From Pseudomonas sp. GD03944 (lineage in GTDB: Bacteria > Pseudomonadota > Gammaproteobacteria > Pseudomonadales > Pseudomonadaceae), in contig NZ_JAOCAH010000004.1 of assembly GCF_029839275.1 (NCBI RefSeq), positions 265,803 through 329,802 on the forward strand: DNA of 64,000 nt, given 5' to 3'. The notes beneath the pieces were generated by a model. The model searched no databases and was not told the DNA's origin. It worked only from the letters and a program-made list of their open reading frames with translations. Of the stretch, positions 39,931 through 51,071 are shown piece by piece (the stretch's first letter is position 1; every line of letters begins with the position of its first letter). The translations under genes were made by a program, and so were the position numbers.

Positions 39931-41178
39931 ATGGCCATCGCAGTGCCCCAGTCCGAGGTCACCGGCCCCACCCTGAAACAGCGCCTGGCCAGAGCCGAGC
40001 GGGTCAACCGCCTGAAAGCCCAGGCCCTGATCCTGCCGCTGCTGGTGTTCCTGGTGCTGGTGTTCCTGGTCCCGATCATCGCCCTGCTCAACAAGAGCGT
40101 GGACAACCCGGAAGTCGTGGGCAGCATGCCGCGCACGGTCGAGGCGATCACCCTGTGGGATGGCAAGGGCCTGCCCGATGAGCCGGTCTACCACGCCCTG
40201 GCGCTGGACCTGGCCGATGCACGCCGCAACCAGACCATCGGCGACCTGTCCAAACGCATGAATATGGAGCTGGCCGGCTACCGCAGCCTGATGGCCAAGA
40301 CCGGCCGCGCGCTGCCGTTCAAGAGCGAGCCCGAATCTTATAAAGGCGCGCTGGAAAGCCTGGATGAACGCTGGGGCGACCCCGCCTATTGGCAGGTGAT
40401 TCGCCGCAACGCCAGCAGCATCACCCCCTATTACCTGCTGGCGGCGCTGGACCACCGGATCGACGACCTGGGCGAGCTGGCCTCGGCCACGCCGGACCAG
40501 GCGATCTACCTGGACATCTTTGCACGCACCTTCTGGATGGGCCTGGTGATCACCGCCATCTGCCTGGTGCTGGCGTACCCACTGGCGTACCTGCTGGCCA
40601 CGCTGCCGACCCGGCAGAGCAACCTGCTCATGATCCTGGTGCTGCTGCCGTTCTGGACCTCCATCCTGGTACGGGTCGCGGCCTGGATCGTGCTGCTGCA
40701 GTCCAGCGGCCTGATCAACAGCGCGCTGCTCGGCCTGGGGATCATCGATAAGCCCCTGCAACTGGTGTTCAACCGCACCGGGGTGTACATCTCCATGGTG
40801 CACATCATGCTGCCGTTCATGATCCTGCCGATCTACAGCGTGATGAAGGGCATCTCGCCCACCTACATGCGGGCCGCCATCTCCCTGGGCTGTCACCCGT
40901 TCGCCAGCTTCTGGCGGGTGTACTTCCCGCAGACCCTGGCCGGTGTCAGCGCCGGCTGCCTGCTGGTGTTCATCCTGTCCATCGGCTACTACATCACCCC
41001 CGCGCTGCTGGGCAGTCCGGGCGATCAGATGGTCAGCTACTTCGTGGCCTTCTACACCAACACCTCGATCAACTGGGGCATGGCCACGGCGCTCGGCGGG
41101 CTGCTGCTGTTCGCCACGCTGGTGCTGTACGTGGTCTACAGCTGGCTGGTCGGTGCAAGCCGACTGCGTCTGGGATAA
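39931..41178 (+). CDS. agtC: ABC transporter permease, AgtC-type
   Basis: 415 residues. After a first helix (about 32-54) comes a long, hydrophilic periplasmic stretch of about 135 residues (55-190) before the remaining helices. The cytoplasmic EAA-like loop (RAAISLGCHPFASFWRVYFP) that contacts the ATPase is present. The long first loop is typical of this PotB-like subgroup. The 69 bases before it carry a weak GC hairpin (CCCTCTCCCGTGCCGGGGGAGGG) that may tune expression. Confidence 0.88.
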   Translation: MAIAVPQSEVTGPTLKQRLARAERVNRLKAQALILPLLVFLVLVFLVPIIALLNKSVDNPEVVGSMPRTVEAITLWDGKGLPDEPVYHALALDLADARRNQTIGDLSKRMNMELAGYRSLMAKTGRALPFKSEPESYKGALESLDERWGDPAYWQVIRRNASSITPYYLLAALDHRIDDLGELASATPDQAIYLDIFARTFWMGLVITAICLVLAYPLAYLLATLPTRQSNLLMILVLLPFWTSILVRVAAWIVLLQSSGLINSALLGLGIIDKPLQLVFNRTGVYISMVHIMLPFMILPIYSVMKGISPTYMRAAISLGCHPFASFWRVYFPQTLAGVSAGCLLVFILSIGYYITPALLGSPGDQMVSYFVAFYTNTSINWGMATALGGLLLFATLVLYVVYSWLVGASRLRLG

Positions 41179-41193
41179 CAGGAGATTCATCCG

Positions 41194-42021
41194 ATGCTCA
41201 GTCCTTACATGTCCCCCATCGAGCGCGTCTGGCACTACACCCTGCGCACGATCTGCGTGCTGGTGCTGCTGTTCCTGATCCTGCCGGTGCTGGTGATCAT
41301 TCCGCTGTCGTTCAACGCCGGGACCTTCCTGGTCTATCCGATCGAGTCGTTCTCCCTGCGCTGGTACGAAGACTTCTTCGGTTCGGCCAGTTGGATGCGC
41401 GCCCTGAAGAACAGCCTGATCGTCGCCCCGGCGGCGACGATACTGGCCATGGTGCTGGGGACCCTGGCCGCCATCGGCCTGACCCGTGGCGAGTTCCGCG
41501 GCAAGGCGCTGGTCATGAGCCTGCTGATTTCGCCGATGGTGGTGCCGGTGGTCATCGTCGGTGTGGCCAGCTACCTGTTCTTCGCGCCCCTGGGCATGGG
41601 CAACAGCTACCTGTCGCTGATCCTGGTGCACGCGGTGCTCGGCGTGCCGTTCGTCATCATCACCGTGTCGGCGACCCTGCAGGGCTTCAATTACAACCTG
41701 GTGCGCGCGGCGGCCAGCCTGGGCGCCTCGCCGCTCACGGCGTTCCGCCGGGTGACCCTGCCGCTGATCGCGCCGGGGGTGATCAGCGGGGCGCTGTTCG
41801 CCTTCGCCACCTCCTTCGATGAAGTGGTGGTGACCTTGTTTCTCGCCGGCCCCGAGCAGGTGACCCTGCCCCGGCAGATGTTCAGCGGCATTCGCGAGAA
41901 CCTCAGCCCGACCATCGCTGCGGCGGCGACCCTGCTGATCGGCTTCTCGGTGGTCCTGCTGCTGACCCTGGAATGGCTGCGCGGGCGCAGCGAGAAGATG
42001 CGCACCGCCGTGCCGGAGTGA
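41194..42021 (+). CDS. agtD: ABC transporter permease, AgtD-type
   Basis: 275 residues, PotC-like with six hydrophobic segments and the EAA loop [20 protein letters not shown]. It pairs with AgtC to form the membrane channel. It starts 15 bases after agtC. The rpe gene follows after 71 bases with no clear terminator. Confidence 0.89.
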   Translation: MLSPYMSPIERVWHYTLRTICVLVLLFLILPVLVIIPLSFNAGTFLVYPIESFSLRWYEDFFGSASWMRALKNSLIVAPAATILAMVLGTLAAIGLTRGEFRGKALVMSLLISPMVVPVVIVGVASYLFFAPLGMGNSYLSLILVHAVLGVPFVIITVSATLQGFNYNLVRAAASLGASPLTAFRRVTLPLIAPGVISGALFAFATSFDEVVVTLFLAGPEQVTLPRQMFSGIRENLSPTIAAAATLLIGFSVVLLLTLEWLRGRSEKMRTAVPE

Positions 42022-42092
42022 GGTGCAAGACCGGTGGCCGCAGTCAGGCTACAATGCGCGCCACCGTGATCACCGCCCCTCAGAGGTTCGCC

Positions 42093-42761
42093 ATGCAACC
42101 CTTCGCCATCGCCCCGTCGATCCTGTCCGCTGACTTCGCCCGCCTGGGTGAGGAAGTGGACAACGTGCTCGCCGCAGGCGCGGACATCGTTCACTTCGAC
42201 GTGATGGACAACCACTACGTGCCCAACCTGACCATCGGCCCGATGGTCTGCTCGGCACTGCGCAAGTACGGCATCACTGCGCCCATCGACGCGCACCTGA
42301 TGGTCAAGCCGGTGGACCGCATCATCGGTGACTTCATCGAAGCCGGCGCCTCGTACATCACCTTCCACCCGGAGGCTTCCGAGCACGTCGACCGCTCCCT
42401 GCAACTGATCAAGAGCGGTGGCGCCAAGGCCGGCCTGGTGTTCAACCCGGCCACGCCGCTGGACGTGCTGAAGTACGTGATGGACAAGGTCGACATGATC
42501 CTGCTGATGAGCGTGAACCCCGGCTTCGGCGGGCAGAAGTTCATCCCCGGCACCCTCGATAAGCTGCGCGAGGCCCGTGCCCTGATCGACGCCAGCGGTC
42601 GTGAGATTCGCCTGGAAATCGATGGCGGGGTCAACGTGCAGAACATCCGCGAGATCGCCGCGGCCGGTGCGGACACCTTCGTCGCCGGCTCGGCGATCTT
42701 CAACCAGCCCGACTACAAGGCGGTCATCGACGCCATGCGTGCCGAACTGGCCCGGGTGTGA
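42093..42761 (+). CDS. rpe: Ribulose-phosphate 3-epimerase
   Basis: 222 residues from the ATG at 42093 ([19 protein letters not shown]), the family start. The TIM barrel shows the metal ligands [18 protein letters not shown] and DGGVN. It interconverts ribulose-5-P and xylulose-5-P in the pentose phosphate pathway. Its stop overlaps the gph start (GTGA). Confidence 0.97.
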   Translation: MQPFAIAPSILSADFARLGEEVDNVLAAGADIVHFDVMDNHYVPNLTIGPMVCSALRKYGITAPIDAHLMVKPVDRIIGDFIEAGASYITFHPEASEHVDRSLQLIKSGGAKAGLVFNPATPLDVLKYVMDKVDMILLMSVNPGFGGQKFIPGTLDKLREARALIDASGREIRLEIDGGVNVQNIREIAAAGADTFVAGSAIFNQPDYKAVIDAMRAELARV

Positions 42762-43453
42762 GCATGACGCCTCTGCAGCGCCTGTTCGACGGGCAGCTGC
42801 CGCGCCTGGTGATGTTCGACCTGGACGGCACGCTGGTCGACTCGGTGCCTGACCTCGCCGCCGCGGTGGACAAGGCATTGCTGACGCTGGGACGCCCCGC
42901 CGCCGGTGTCGAGCGGGTACGCGACTGGGTCGGCAATGGGGCGCGGGTGCTGGTGCGCCGCGCCCTGGCGGGCAGCCTGCAGCACGAGCAGGTGGACGAT
43001 GCCCTGGCGCGTGAGGCGCTGGAGCTGTTCATGGCGGCCTATGCCGAGAGCCACACACTGACCACGGTGTACCCGGGCGTGCCCGAAGTGCTGGATGCCT
43101 TGCAGCAGGGCGGCGTCGCCCTGGCGATCGTGACCAACAAACCGGAGCGTTTCGTGGCGCCCTTGCTCGATGAGAAGGGCCTGGGCGACTACTTCCGCTG
43201 GATCGTCGGCGGCGACACGCTGCCCCAGCAGAAACCGGACCCGGCGGCGCTGCTGCATGTGCTGGAGCTGGCGGGTATTCCCCGGTCACAGGCGCTGTTC
43301 GTCGGCGACTCGCGCAACGACGTGCTGGCCGCCAGGGCCGCCGGCGTCACCTGCGTGGCGCTGAGCTATGGTTACAACCACGGGCGGCCGATTGCGGAAG
43401 AGGAGCCGGCGCTGGTGCTCGATGACCTGCGGGCGTTGCTCGAGCCGGTATGA
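42758..43453 (+). CDS. gph: Phosphoglycolate phosphatase, HAD family
   Basis: 231 residues. The HAD motif I is [11 protein letters not shown]; motif II TNKPERF, motif III Lys in QQKPDP, and motif [13 protein letters not shown] are all intact. It removes 2-phosphoglycolate arising from DNA repair. It starts at a GTG (42758) overlapping rpe; an ATG two codons later also fits. The related recycling phosphatase MupP is an alternative, but the rpe-gph-trpE order favours Gph. Confidence 0.92.
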   Translation: MSMTPLQRLFDGQLPRLVMFDLDGTLVDSVPDLAAAVDKALLTLGRPAAGVERVRDWVGNGARVLVRRALAGSLQHEQVDDALAREALELFMAAYAESHTLTTVYPGVPEVLDALQQGGVALAIVTNKPERFVAPLLDEKGLGDYFRWIVGGDTLPQQKPDPAALLHVLELAGIPRSQALFVGDSRNDVLAARAAGVTCVALSYGYNHGRPIAEEEPALVLDDLRALLEPV

Positions 43454-43461
43454 ACATTGCA

Positions 43462-43485
43462 CCGGGCCGGGTTGATTCGGCCCGG
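43462..43485 (+). terminator. GC-rich hairpin after gph
   Basis: A perfect 8-bp stem CCGGGCCG / CGGCCCGG with an 8-base loop, nine bases after the gph stop. No T tract follows, so it may be a weak or factor-assisted terminator separating gph from trpE transcription. Confidence 0.45.
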
Positions 43486-43500
43486 CGCCTGCGCTAGTGT
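43472..43500 (+). promoter_or_regulatory. Candidate trpE promoter
   Basis: TTGATT (43472-43477) and TAGTGT (43495-43500) with a 17-base spacer. The match to sigma-70 boxes is moderate, but the position, about 75 bases before the leader peptide, suits an attenuated trp promoter. Confidence 0.4.
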
Positions 43501-43575
43501 GCCCTGACATTCCTCACCTCCGCCGAAGAGATCCCCGTGGTGGTTACCTGCAGACTCTGGCTCGAACGAGCCGGC

Positions 43576-43620
43576 ATGAAAATCATCAAGGCCCTGGCCC
43601 GTTGGCGCTGGCGCCTCTGA
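43576..43620 (+). CDS. trpL: trp operon leader peptide
   Basis: A 14-codon frame, MKIIKALARWRWRL, ending at a TGA 68 bases before trpE. Two tryptophan codons lie at positions 10 and 12. The leader sits on alternative RNA hairpins (GGCGC-TG-GCGCC over the Trp codons, then GCCGC-TCGG-GCGGC at 43631-43644). This is the classical layout for attenuation: ribosomes stall at TGG when charged tRNA-Trp is scarce. trpE and trpGDC attenuation has been reported in P. putida. Confidence 0.75.
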   Translation: MKIIKALARWRWRL

Positions 43621-43650
43621 CCTGATTCTGGCCGCTCGGGCGGCACGTTT
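43604..43650 (+). promoter_or_regulatory. Putative trpE attenuator hairpins
   Basis: Two short stems in series: 43604-43615 (GGCGC/GCGCC) overlapping the leader Trp codons, and 43631-43644 (GCCGC/GCGGC) followed by CACGTTT. The second is the candidate terminator, weak in T residues; the exact antiterminator pairing was not resolved by eye. Confidence 0.5.
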
Positions 43651-43688
43651 GCACACGACCGTTTTATCCTCATGCCACGAGGCTGATC

Positions 43689-45173
43689 ATGACCCGCGAA
43701 GAATTCCTGCGTTTAGCCGATGCCGGCTATAACCGCATTCCTGTTGCCTGCGAAACCATTGCCGACTTCGACACCCCGCTGTCGATCTACCTGAAACTGG
43801 CCGACCAGCCCAATACCTACCTGCTCGAATCCGTGCAGGGAGGCGAGAAGTGGGGGCGTTATTCGATCATCGGCCTGCCGGCACGCACCGTGCTGCGTGC
43901 CTATGGCTCGCGGGTCAGCGTCAGCGTGGATGGCGTCGAGGTGGAGCAGCACGAGTGTGCCGATCCCCTGGCCTTCGTCGAGCAGTTCAAGGAACGCTAC
44001 AAGGTGCCGACCCTGCCGGGTCTGCCACGTTTCAATGGCGGCCTGGTGGGCTACTTCGCCTACGACAGCGTGCGTTACGTGGAGCCGAAGCTGGCGGCCG
44101 GGGTCAATCCCGATCCGCTGGGCACCCCCGATATCCTGCTGATGGTCTCCGACGCGGTGGTGGTCTTCGACAACCTGGCCGGCAAGATGCACGCCATCGT
44201 GCTGGCCGACCCGGCTGATGGCCAAGCCTATGAACAGGGCCAGGCCCGTCTGCAGGACATCCTGCAGGCCCTGCGCCAGCCGATCACCCCGCGCCTGGGC
44301 GTGGACCTGAGCGTCCCGGCCGGTGCCGAGCCGGCGTTCCGTTCCAGCTTCAGCCGCGACGACTACGAGCGTTCGGTCAACGCCATCAAGGAATACATCC
44401 TGGCGGGCGACTGCATGCAGGTGGTGATTTCCCAGCGCATGTCGATTCCGTTCCAGGCTGCGCCGATCGACCTGTACCGCGCGTTGCGCTGCATCAATCC
44501 GACGCCGTACATGTACTTCTTCAACTTTGGCGACTTCCATGTGGTCGGTTCCTCCCCCGAGGTGCTGGTACGGGTCGAGGACAACCTGGTCACCGTTCGC
44601 CCCATCGCCGGCACCCGCCCGCGTGGCGCGACCGAAGAGGCCGACCTGGCGCTGGAAGAAGACCTGCTGTCGGACGCCAAGGAAGTCGCCGAGCACCTGA
44701 TGCTGATCGACCTGGGCCGTAACGATGTGGGTCGAGTGTCGAGCACCGGCAGCGTCAAACTCACCGAGAAGATGGTGATCGAGCGCTATTCCAATGTCAT
44801 GCACATCGTGTCCAACGTGACGGGACACCTCAAGGAAGGCCTGAGCGCCATGGACGCGCTGCGCGCGATCCTGCCGGCGGGCACCCTGTCCGGTGCACCG
44901 AAGATCCGTGCCATGGAAATCATCGACGAGCTGGAGCCGGTCAAGCGTGGCGTCTATGGCGGCGCGGTCGGCTACCTGGCCTGGAACGGCAACATGGACA
45001 CCGCCATCGCCATTCGCACGGCGGTGATCAAGGACGGTGAGCTGCACGTGCAGGCCGGCGCGGGTATCGTCGCCGACTCGGTGCCGGCCCTGGAATGGGA
45101 AGAGACGCTGAACAAGCGCCGCGCCATGTTCCGCGCGGTTTCCCTGGCCGAACAGACCACGATCAAGCACTGA
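43689..45173 (+). CDS. trpE: Anthranilate synthase component I
   Basis: 494 residues. The C-terminal chorismate-binding domain has [18 protein letters not shown] and the metal/active-site segment [11 protein letters not shown]. The N-terminal part carries the LLES tryptophan-feedback motif. With TrpG it converts chorismate to anthranilate. It is preceded by an attenuating leader and followed 11 bases later by trpG. Confidence 0.97.
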   Translation: MTREEFLRLADAGYNRIPVACETIADFDTPLSIYLKLADQPNTYLLESVQGGEKWGRYSIIGLPARTVLRAYGSRVSVSVDGVEVEQHECADPLAFVEQFKERYKVPTLPGLPRFNGGLVGYFAYDSVRYVEPKLAAGVNPDPLGTPDILLMVSDAVVVFDNLAGKMHAIVLADPADGQAYEQGQARLQDILQALRQPITPRLGVDLSVPAGAEPAFRSSFSRDDYERSVNAIKEYILAGDCMQVVISQRMSIPFQAAPIDLYRALRCINPTPYMYFFNFGDFHVVGSSPEVLVRVEDNLVTVRPIAGTRPRGATEEADLALEEDLLSDAKEVAEHLMLIDLGRNDVGRVSSTGSVKLTEKMVIERYSNVMHIVSNVTGHLKEGLSAMDALRAILPAGTLSGAPKIRAMEIIDELEPVKRGVYGGAVGYLAWNGNMDTAIAIRTAVIKDGELHVQAGAGIVADSVPALEWEETLNKRRAMFRAVSLAEQTTIKH

Positions 45174-45184
45174 GGAGTCCCGCC

Positions 45185-45781
45185 ATGCTTTTGATGATCG
45201 ACAATTACGACTCCTTTACCTACAACGTGGTGCAGTACCTCGGCGAGCTGGGTGCGGACGTGCATGTGATCCGCAACGACGAGCTGAGCATCGCCGAGAT
45301 CGACGCACTGAATCCCGAGCGCATCGTCGTCTCCCCGGGGCCGTGCACGCCGACCGAGGCCGGTGTGTCGCTGGAGGTGATCAACCATTTCGCCGGCAAG
45401 CTGCCGATCCTTGGCGTGTGCCTGGGGCACCAGAGCATCGGCCAGGCCTTCGGCGGTGACGTGGTGCGTGCGCGCAAGGTGATGCATGGCAAGACCAGCC
45501 CCGTGTTCCACGAGGACCTGGGTGTGTTCGCCGGGCTGAACCGACCCCTGACCGTGACCCGTTACCACTCGTTGGTGGTCAAGCTCGAAACCCTGCCGGA
45601 CTGCCTGGAAGTCACCGCCTGGACCCAGCACGACGACGGTTCGGTGGACGAGATCATGGGCCTTCGCCACAAGACCCTGCATATCGAAGGGGTGCAGTTC
45701 CACCCCGAGTCCATCCTTACCGAGCAGGGCCACGAGCTCTTTGCCAACTTCCTCAAACAACAAGGAGGCGTGCGCCCATGA
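45185..45781 (+). CDS. trpG: Anthranilate synthase component II (glutamine amidotransferase)
   Basis: 198 residues from the ATG at 45185 ([14 protein letters not shown]). The triad is Cys in [11 protein letters not shown] and His-Glu in QFHPES. It supplies ammonia from glutamine to TrpE; in many bacteria it also serves 4-amino-4-deoxychorismate synthase. Its stop overlaps trpD by four bases. Confidence 0.97.
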   Translation: MLLMIDNYDSFTYNVVQYLGELGADVHVIRNDELSIAEIDALNPERIVVSPGPCTPTEAGVSLEVINHFAGKLPILGVCLGHQSIGQAFGGDVVRARKVMHGKTSPVFHEDLGVFAGLNRPLTVTRYHSLVVKLETLPDCLEVTAWTQHDDGSVDEIMGLRHKTLHIEGVQFHPESILTEQGHELFANFLKQQGGVRP

Positions 45782-46824
45782 ACATCAAGGAAGCCCTCAA
45801 CCGCGTCGTCGCCCAGCTCGACCTCAGCACCGAGGAAATGCAGGACGTGATGCGCGAGATCATGACCGGGCAGTGCACTGACGCACAGATCGGCGCCTTC
45901 CTCATGGGCCTGCGCATGAAGAGCGAGACCATCGACGAGATCGTCGGCGCCGCGAAGATCATGCGTGAGCTGGCCTCACCGGTGCACATCGACGCGCCTC
46001 ACCTGGTCGACACCTGCGGCACCGGTGGCGACGGCATGAACATCTTCAACGTTTCCACCGCCGCGGCCTTCGTCGTGGCCGCCGCCGGTGGCCGGGTGGC
46101 CAAGCACGGCAACCGCGCGGTGTCCGGCAAGAGCGGCAGTGCCGACCTGCTGGAAGCGGCGGGCGTCTACCTCAACCTCAAGCCCGAGCAGGTCGCGCGC
46201 TGTGTGGAATCCGTCGGTGTCGGCTTCATGTTCGCGCCGTCGCACCATGGCGCCATGAAGTACGCCATCGGCCCGCGCCGTGAACTGGGCCTGCGCACCA
46301 TCTTCAACATGCTCGGCCCGATGACCAATCCGGCCGGGGTCAAGAACCAGGTGATCGGCGTGTTCAGTCAGGCGCTGTGCCGACCGATGGCCGAAGTGCT
46401 GCAGCGCCTCGGCAGTGAGCATGTGCTGGTGGTGCACGCCCAGGATGGCCTGGACGAAATCAGCCTGGCAGCGCCGACCTTCGTGGCGGAGCTCAAGGAC
46501 GGTGTGGTCAGCGAGTACCGCATCCAGCCGGAAGATTTCGGCATCAAGAGCCAGAGCCTGATCGGCCTGACCGTCGACAACGCCGAGCAGTCGCTGGAAC
46601 TGATCCGCGATGCGCTGGGTCGTCGCAAGACCGAAGCCGGGCAGAAGGCGGTCGATATCATCGTGCTCAACGCTGGCGCCGCGCTGTATGCGGCGGGCCA
46701 CGCCAGCAGCCTCAAGGAAGGTATGCAGCTGGCCCACGACGCCCTGCACACCGGGCTGGCCCGTGAAAAGCTGGAAGAGCTGGTGTCCTTTACCGCGGTG
46801 TTCAAACAGGAGAACGAAGGGTGA
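45778..46824 (+). CDS. trpD: Anthranilate phosphoribosyltransferase
   Basis: 348 residues. The PRPP-binding CGTGGDG motif and the [15 protein letters not shown] segment are intact. It joins anthranilate to PRPP. It overlaps trpG and trpC by four bases on either side. Confidence 0.97.
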   Translation: MNIKEALNRVVAQLDLSTEEMQDVMREIMTGQCTDAQIGAFLMGLRMKSETIDEIVGAAKIMRELASPVHIDAPHLVDTCGTGGDGMNIFNVSTAAAFVVAAAGGRVAKHGNRAVSGKSGSADLLEAAGVYLNLKPEQVARCVESVGVGFMFAPSHHGAMKYAIGPRRELGLRTIFNMLGPMTNPAGVKNQVIGVFSQALCRPMAEVLQRLGSEHVLVVHAQDGLDEISLAAPTFVAELKDGVVSEYRIQPEDFGIKSQSLIGLTVDNAEQSLELIRDALGRRKTEAGQKAVDIIVLNAGAALYAAGHASSLKEGMQLAHDALHTGLAREKLEELVSFTAVFKQENEG

Positions 46825-47657
46825 GCATCCCAACCGTTTTGGAGAAGATTCTCGCCCGCAAGGCCGAGGAAGTGGCAGCGCGCCGTCAGATCGTCAGCCT
46901 GGCCGAAGTCGAACAGGAAGCACGGGCCGCCGATGCGCCGCGTGGCTTCGCCCAGGCGCTGCTGAACCAGGCTCGCAGCAAGCAGCCGGCCGTGATCGCC
47001 GAGATCAAGAAAGCCTCGCCGAGCAAGGGTGTGCTGCGGGAAGACTTCGACCCGGCCCAGATCGCCAGGAGCTACGAGGCCGGCGGTGCCACCTGCCTGT
47101 CGGTGCTCACCGACATCGATTTCTTCCAGGGCGCCGATCGTTACCTGCAGGAGGCGCGCAACGCCTGTTCGCTGCCGGTGATCCGCAAGGATTTCATGAT
47201 CGATCCGTACCAGATCGTCGAAGCCCGTGCCCTGGGCGCCGACTGCGTGCTGCTGATCGTCTCGGCGCTGAGCGACGCGCAAATGGCCGAGCTGGCCGCG
47301 ACCGCCAAGGCCTTCGACCTGGATGTGCTGGTCGAGGTGCACGACGGCGATGAGCTGGAGCGTGCGCTGAATACCCTGGACACGCCGCTGGTTGGGGTCA
47401 ACAACCGCAACCTGCACAGCTTCGAGGTCAGCCTGGAAACCACGCTGGACCTGCTGCCGCGTATTCCGCGCGACCGTCTGGTGGTTACCGAGAGCGGCAT
47501 TCTCAACAGGGCCGATGTCGAGCTGATGGAAATCAGCGAGGTGTATGCGTTCCTGGTGGGCGAAGCGTTCATGCGTGCAGAGAACCCGGGGGTGGAGCTC
47601 GAGCGTCTGTTTTTCCCGGAGCGCAAGCGCGGCATCACTCGCCCCGACGTGGACTGA
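46821..47657 (+). CDS. trpC: Indole-3-glycerol-phosphate synthase
   Basis: 278 residues, a monofunctional TIM barrel (no fused TrpF) with the motifs [20 protein letters not shown] and VTESGI. It closes the indole ring. It is last in trpEGDC, with a strong terminator ten bases on; trpF, trpB and trpA lie elsewhere, as usual in Pseudomonas. Confidence 0.97.
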   Translation: MSIPTVLEKILARKAEEVAARRQIVSLAEVEQEARAADAPRGFAQALLNQARSKQPAVIAEIKKASPSKGVLREDFDPAQIARSYEAGGATCLSVLTDIDFFQGADRYLQEARNACSLPVIRKDFMIDPYQIVEARALGADCVLLIVSALSDAQMAELAATAKAFDLDVLVEVHDGDELERALNTLDTPLVGVNNRNLHSFEVSLETTLDLLPRIPRDRLVVTESGILNRADVELMEISEVYAFLVGEAFMRAENPGVELERLFFPERKRGITRPDVD

Positions 47658-47665
47658 CTGTCGGG

Positions 47666-47701
47666 CACAAAAAAGCCGGCGCATGCGCCGGCTTTTTTGT
47701 G
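47666..47701. terminator. Bidirectional terminator between trpC and vfr
   Basis: A long symmetric hairpin: an AAAAAAGCCGGCGC arm and its complement GCGCCGGCTTTTTT, with A and T tracts on both sides. It serves the plus-strand trp operon and the minus-strand vfr gene. Confidence 0.92.
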
Positions 47702-47709
47702 GGCGGTCA

Positions 47710-48354
47710 TCAGCGGGTGCCGAATACCACCATGGTCTTGCCTTTGACGTGTACCAGGCCCTGTTCTTCCAGAGACTTGAGTACGCGACCGACCATTTCC
47801 CGGGAGCAGCCGACGATACGGCCGATTTCCTGACGGGTGATCTTGATCTGCATGCCATCCGGATGCGTCATGGCATCGGGTTGTTTGCACAGATCGAGCA
47901 GTGTGCGGGCAACGCGGCCTGTTACATCGAGGAAAGCAAGATCGCCGACTTTGCGCGTGGTATTACGCAAACGTTCAGCCATCTGGCTGCCTAATGCATA
48001 AAGTATGTCGGGATCTTGTTGAGTCAGTTCGCGGAACTTGGTGTAACTCAGTTCAGCAACTTCGCATTCTGTTTTAGCGCGAACCCAGGCGCTGCGTTCT
48101 TTCTCCGCGCCGTCCTTTTCGAAGAGTCCCATTTCGCCAAAGAAGTCGCCCGAGTTGAGGTAGGCGATGATCATTTCCCGGCCATCGTCGTCTTCGATCA
48201 GGATCGTGACCGACCCTTTTACGATGAAGAACAACGTTTCGCAGCGATCACCCGCATAGATGATGGTGCTCTTGGCCGTGTAACGGCGTCGATGGCAATG
48301 CGCGAGGAGTTTGTCTAGGTTCTTTATCTTTGGTGTAAGGGTAATAGCTACCAT
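47710..48354 (-). CDS. vfr: cAMP-binding global regulator Vfr
   Basis: 214 residues from the ATG at 48354 ([20 protein letters not shown]), matching P. aeruginosa Vfr nearly throughout; an upstream ATG (48393) is not conserved. The N-terminal cAMP pocket ([10 protein letters not shown], then RSAWVRA) and C-terminal winged helix-turn-helix ([19 protein letters not shown]) are intact. It is the pseudomonad CRP homologue controlling virulence, quorum sensing and motility genes. The 239 bases upstream (48355-48593) hold no gene; I found no convincing self-binding site. Confidence 0.96.
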   Translation of the reverse strand: MVAITLTPKIKNLDKLLAHCHRRRYTAKSTIIYAGDRCETLFFIVKGSVTILIEDDDGREMIIAYLNSGDFFGEMGLFEKDGAEKERSAWVRAKTECEVAELSYTKFRELTQQDPDILYALGSQMAERLRNTTRKVGDLAFLDVTGRVARTLLDLCKQPDAMTHPDGMQIKITRQEIGRIVGCSREMVGRVLKSLEEQGLVHVKGKTMVVFGTR

Positions 48355-48593
48355 GCCTGAGTCCCGAATATAAAAAGGTGAGCCTTTATCCAACAGGCCG
48401 ATTTTTTCTAGTTATGTTGTTATCCGGCCAAGTGTGCCAGTAATCCGACCCCAGCTTAACAGAGGCTTCATAACGCGGGGTGATTTTGAGACACGTGTTA
48501 CATATCGAGTGGGAACTTTTTCTCGTATTGAGGGTTCGCGAGTTGCGAAAACCGCTGTGTTAAGCTGCCTGCCTTTTTACAGCGGAGGCGTAT

Positions 48594-49022
48594 ATGAAAG
48601 CGCGCATTCAGTGGGCGGGTGAAGCCATGTTCATCGGCGAATCCGGCAGTGGCCACGCGGTTGTGATGGATGGTCCCCCCGAAGCCGGCGGACGCAATCT
48701 GGGTGTCCGTCCGATGGAAATGTTGCTGATCGGGCTGGGCGGTTGCAGCAACTTCGACGTGGTCAGCATCCTGAAAAAATCCCGACAGGCGGTCGAGAGC
48801 TGCGAGGCATTTCTCGAGGCTGAACGGGCCACTGAAGACCCCAAGGTGTTCACCAAGATCCACCTGCACTTCGTGGTGAAGGGGCGCGGCCTGAAGGAAG
48901 CCCAGGTCAAGCGGGCGGTCGAACTCTCGGCGGAGAAGTATTGTTCGGCCTCGATCATGCTCGGTCGCGCCGGCGTCGAGATCACCCACGACTACGAGAT
49001 CATCGAGCTGGGCGCTGCGTAA
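48594..49022 (+). CDS. OsmC-family protein (YhfA-like)
   Basis: 142 residues with the OsmC fold. The family cysteines are near 53 (GGCSNFDVVSIL) and 117 (EKYCSASIML), positions used in thiol peroxidase chemistry. The YhfA subgroup is not well characterised, so peroxidase activity is inferred. Divergent from vfr; followed by a strong terminator. Confidence 0.9.
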   Translation: MKARIQWAGEAMFIGESGSGHAVVMDGPPEAGGRNLGVRPMEMLLIGLGGCSNFDVVSILKKSRQAVESCEAFLEAERATEDPKVFTKIHLHFVVKGRGLKEAQVKRAVELSAEKYCSASIMLGRAGVEITHDYEIIELGAA

Positions 49023-49060
49023 GCCGTCCCATCGATCGGCGCTCACGCGCCTGCACAAAC

Positions 49061-49090
49061 AGAAAGGGCGCCGATTGGCGCCCTTTCTGT
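49061..49090. terminator. Bidirectional terminator between the OsmC gene and coq7
   Basis: A perfect 13-bp stem CAGAAAGGGCGCC / GGCGCCCTTTCTG with a GATT loop, flanked by A-rich and TTT sequence. It lies between convergent genes and can serve both. Confidence 0.85.
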
Positions 49091-49100
49091 TTGGGGTGAT

Positions 49101-49748
49101 TCAGATCCGGTAGGTGCTTTTGGTCATGACCTTGGACAGCAGGGTCATGCCGAACTTCACCGGCGCCGGAAAGCGCAGGCCACCGGCTTCGAGCGCGCTG
49201 GTGGAATGCTGTTCTTCGTCGATGCGCATCTGCTCGAGGATCGCCCGGGACTTTTCGTCATGCTCGGGAATCTGCTGCAGGTGTTCGTCGAGGTGTTTGA
49301 CGACCTGGTCCTCGGTCGCGGCGACGAATCCCAGGCTGACCTTGTCGCTGATCATCCCGGCCACGGCGCCCACGCCAAAGGACAGGCCATAGAACAACGG
49401 GTTGAGCACGCTGGGATGGCTGCCCAGCTGGCGGATGCGCTGTTCGCACCAGGCCAGGTGGTCGATCTCTTCTTCAGCGGCGTGTTCCATGGCGGCGCGG
49501 ATGTGCGGCAGCTTCGCCGTCAGTGCCTGCCCCTGGTAGAGCGCCTGGGCGCAGACTTCACCGGTGTGGTTGATGCGCATCAGGCCGGCGACGTGCCGCG
49601 TCTGCTGTTCATCGAGCTCGGTTTCCGGTCGTACCAGCGCCGGTGACGGGCGTCCCGGCTGGCCGCTGAACGGGAGCAGGGTGCGCAGCGCCGTGTCGGC
49701 TTGCAGCAGCAGGCGGTCGATGGGGGAGTAGTGGCGGTCACTGGCCAT
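49101..49748 (-). CDS. coq7: Demethoxyubiquinone hydroxylase Coq7
   Basis: 215 residues. The ferritin-like diiron ligands appear as [21 protein letters not shown] and DEEQHSTSA. It hydroxylates demethoxyubiquinone late in ubiquinone synthesis; Pseudomonas uses Coq7 in place of UbiF. In P. aeruginosa I recall speD lying between this gene and the OsmC gene; it is absent here. Confidence 0.95.
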   Translation of the reverse strand: MASDRHYSPIDRLLLQADTALRTLLPFSGQPGRPSPALVRPETELDEQQTRHVAGLMRINHTGEVCAQALYQGQALTAKLPHIRAAMEHAAEEEIDHLAWCEQRIRQLGSHPSVLNPLFYGLSFGVGAVAGMISDKVSLGFVAATEDQVVKHLDEHLQQIPEHDEKSRAILEQMRIDEEQHSTSALEAGGLRFPAPVKFGMTLLSKVMTKSTYRI

Positions 49749-49840
49749 GAGCGGGCTCCGGTGAAATCAGTGAGGGGCAGTGTACCCCAATCGCCCCGGG
49801 CCGGCGTGCTCCGGCCTGGGGCGGCTTGTCGCAGGCGCCG

Positions 49841-50655
<815 letters not shown>

Positions 50656-50656
<1 letters not shown>

Positions 50657-50994
50657 CAGCCTGGCGGCCACGTCAGCTGGCGCTTGCCCAGTACGTGCAT
50701 ATGAATGTGGTAGACGGTCTGGCCACCCTGTTCATTGCAGTTCATCACCACGCGGAAGCCTTCCTCGCAGCCTTGCTCGCGCGCCAGGCGCTGGGCGGTG
50801 AAGAGGATGTGGCCGGCCAGGGCCTTGTCGTCTTCGGTGAGGTCGTTGAGGGTGGGGATGTGCCGCTTGGGGATGACCAGGAAGTGCACCGGCGCCTGGG
50901 GGCCGATATCGTGGAAGGCGATGACCTGATCGTCTTCGTAGAGCTTGCGCGCCGGGATGTCCCCGGCGACGATCTTGCAGAACAGACAGTCCAT
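50656..50994 (-). CDS. HIT-family nucleotide hydrolase (HinT-like)
   Basis: 112 residues from the ATG at 50994 (MDCLFCKIVAGDIPA), the HinT start. The histidine triad is HIHMHVLG. HinT enzymes hydrolyse adenosine phosphoramidates and aminoacyl-adenylates. The start is preceded by a 77-base gap divergent from the AAA ATPase gene. Confidence 0.94.
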
Positions 50995-51071
50995 GGACGG
51001 TCTCCCGGCCTGTTGAAAGTGGCCAGAGTTTAACGGCGGGCGGCGATGCTTGGCCACAGCAAGGAGCGTGT

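Noticed and set aside
42758..43453. MupP (MurNAc-6-P phosphatase) instead of Gph
   Set aside because: The HAD motifs fit both, but coupling to rpe and position before trpE match phosphoglycolate phosphatase.
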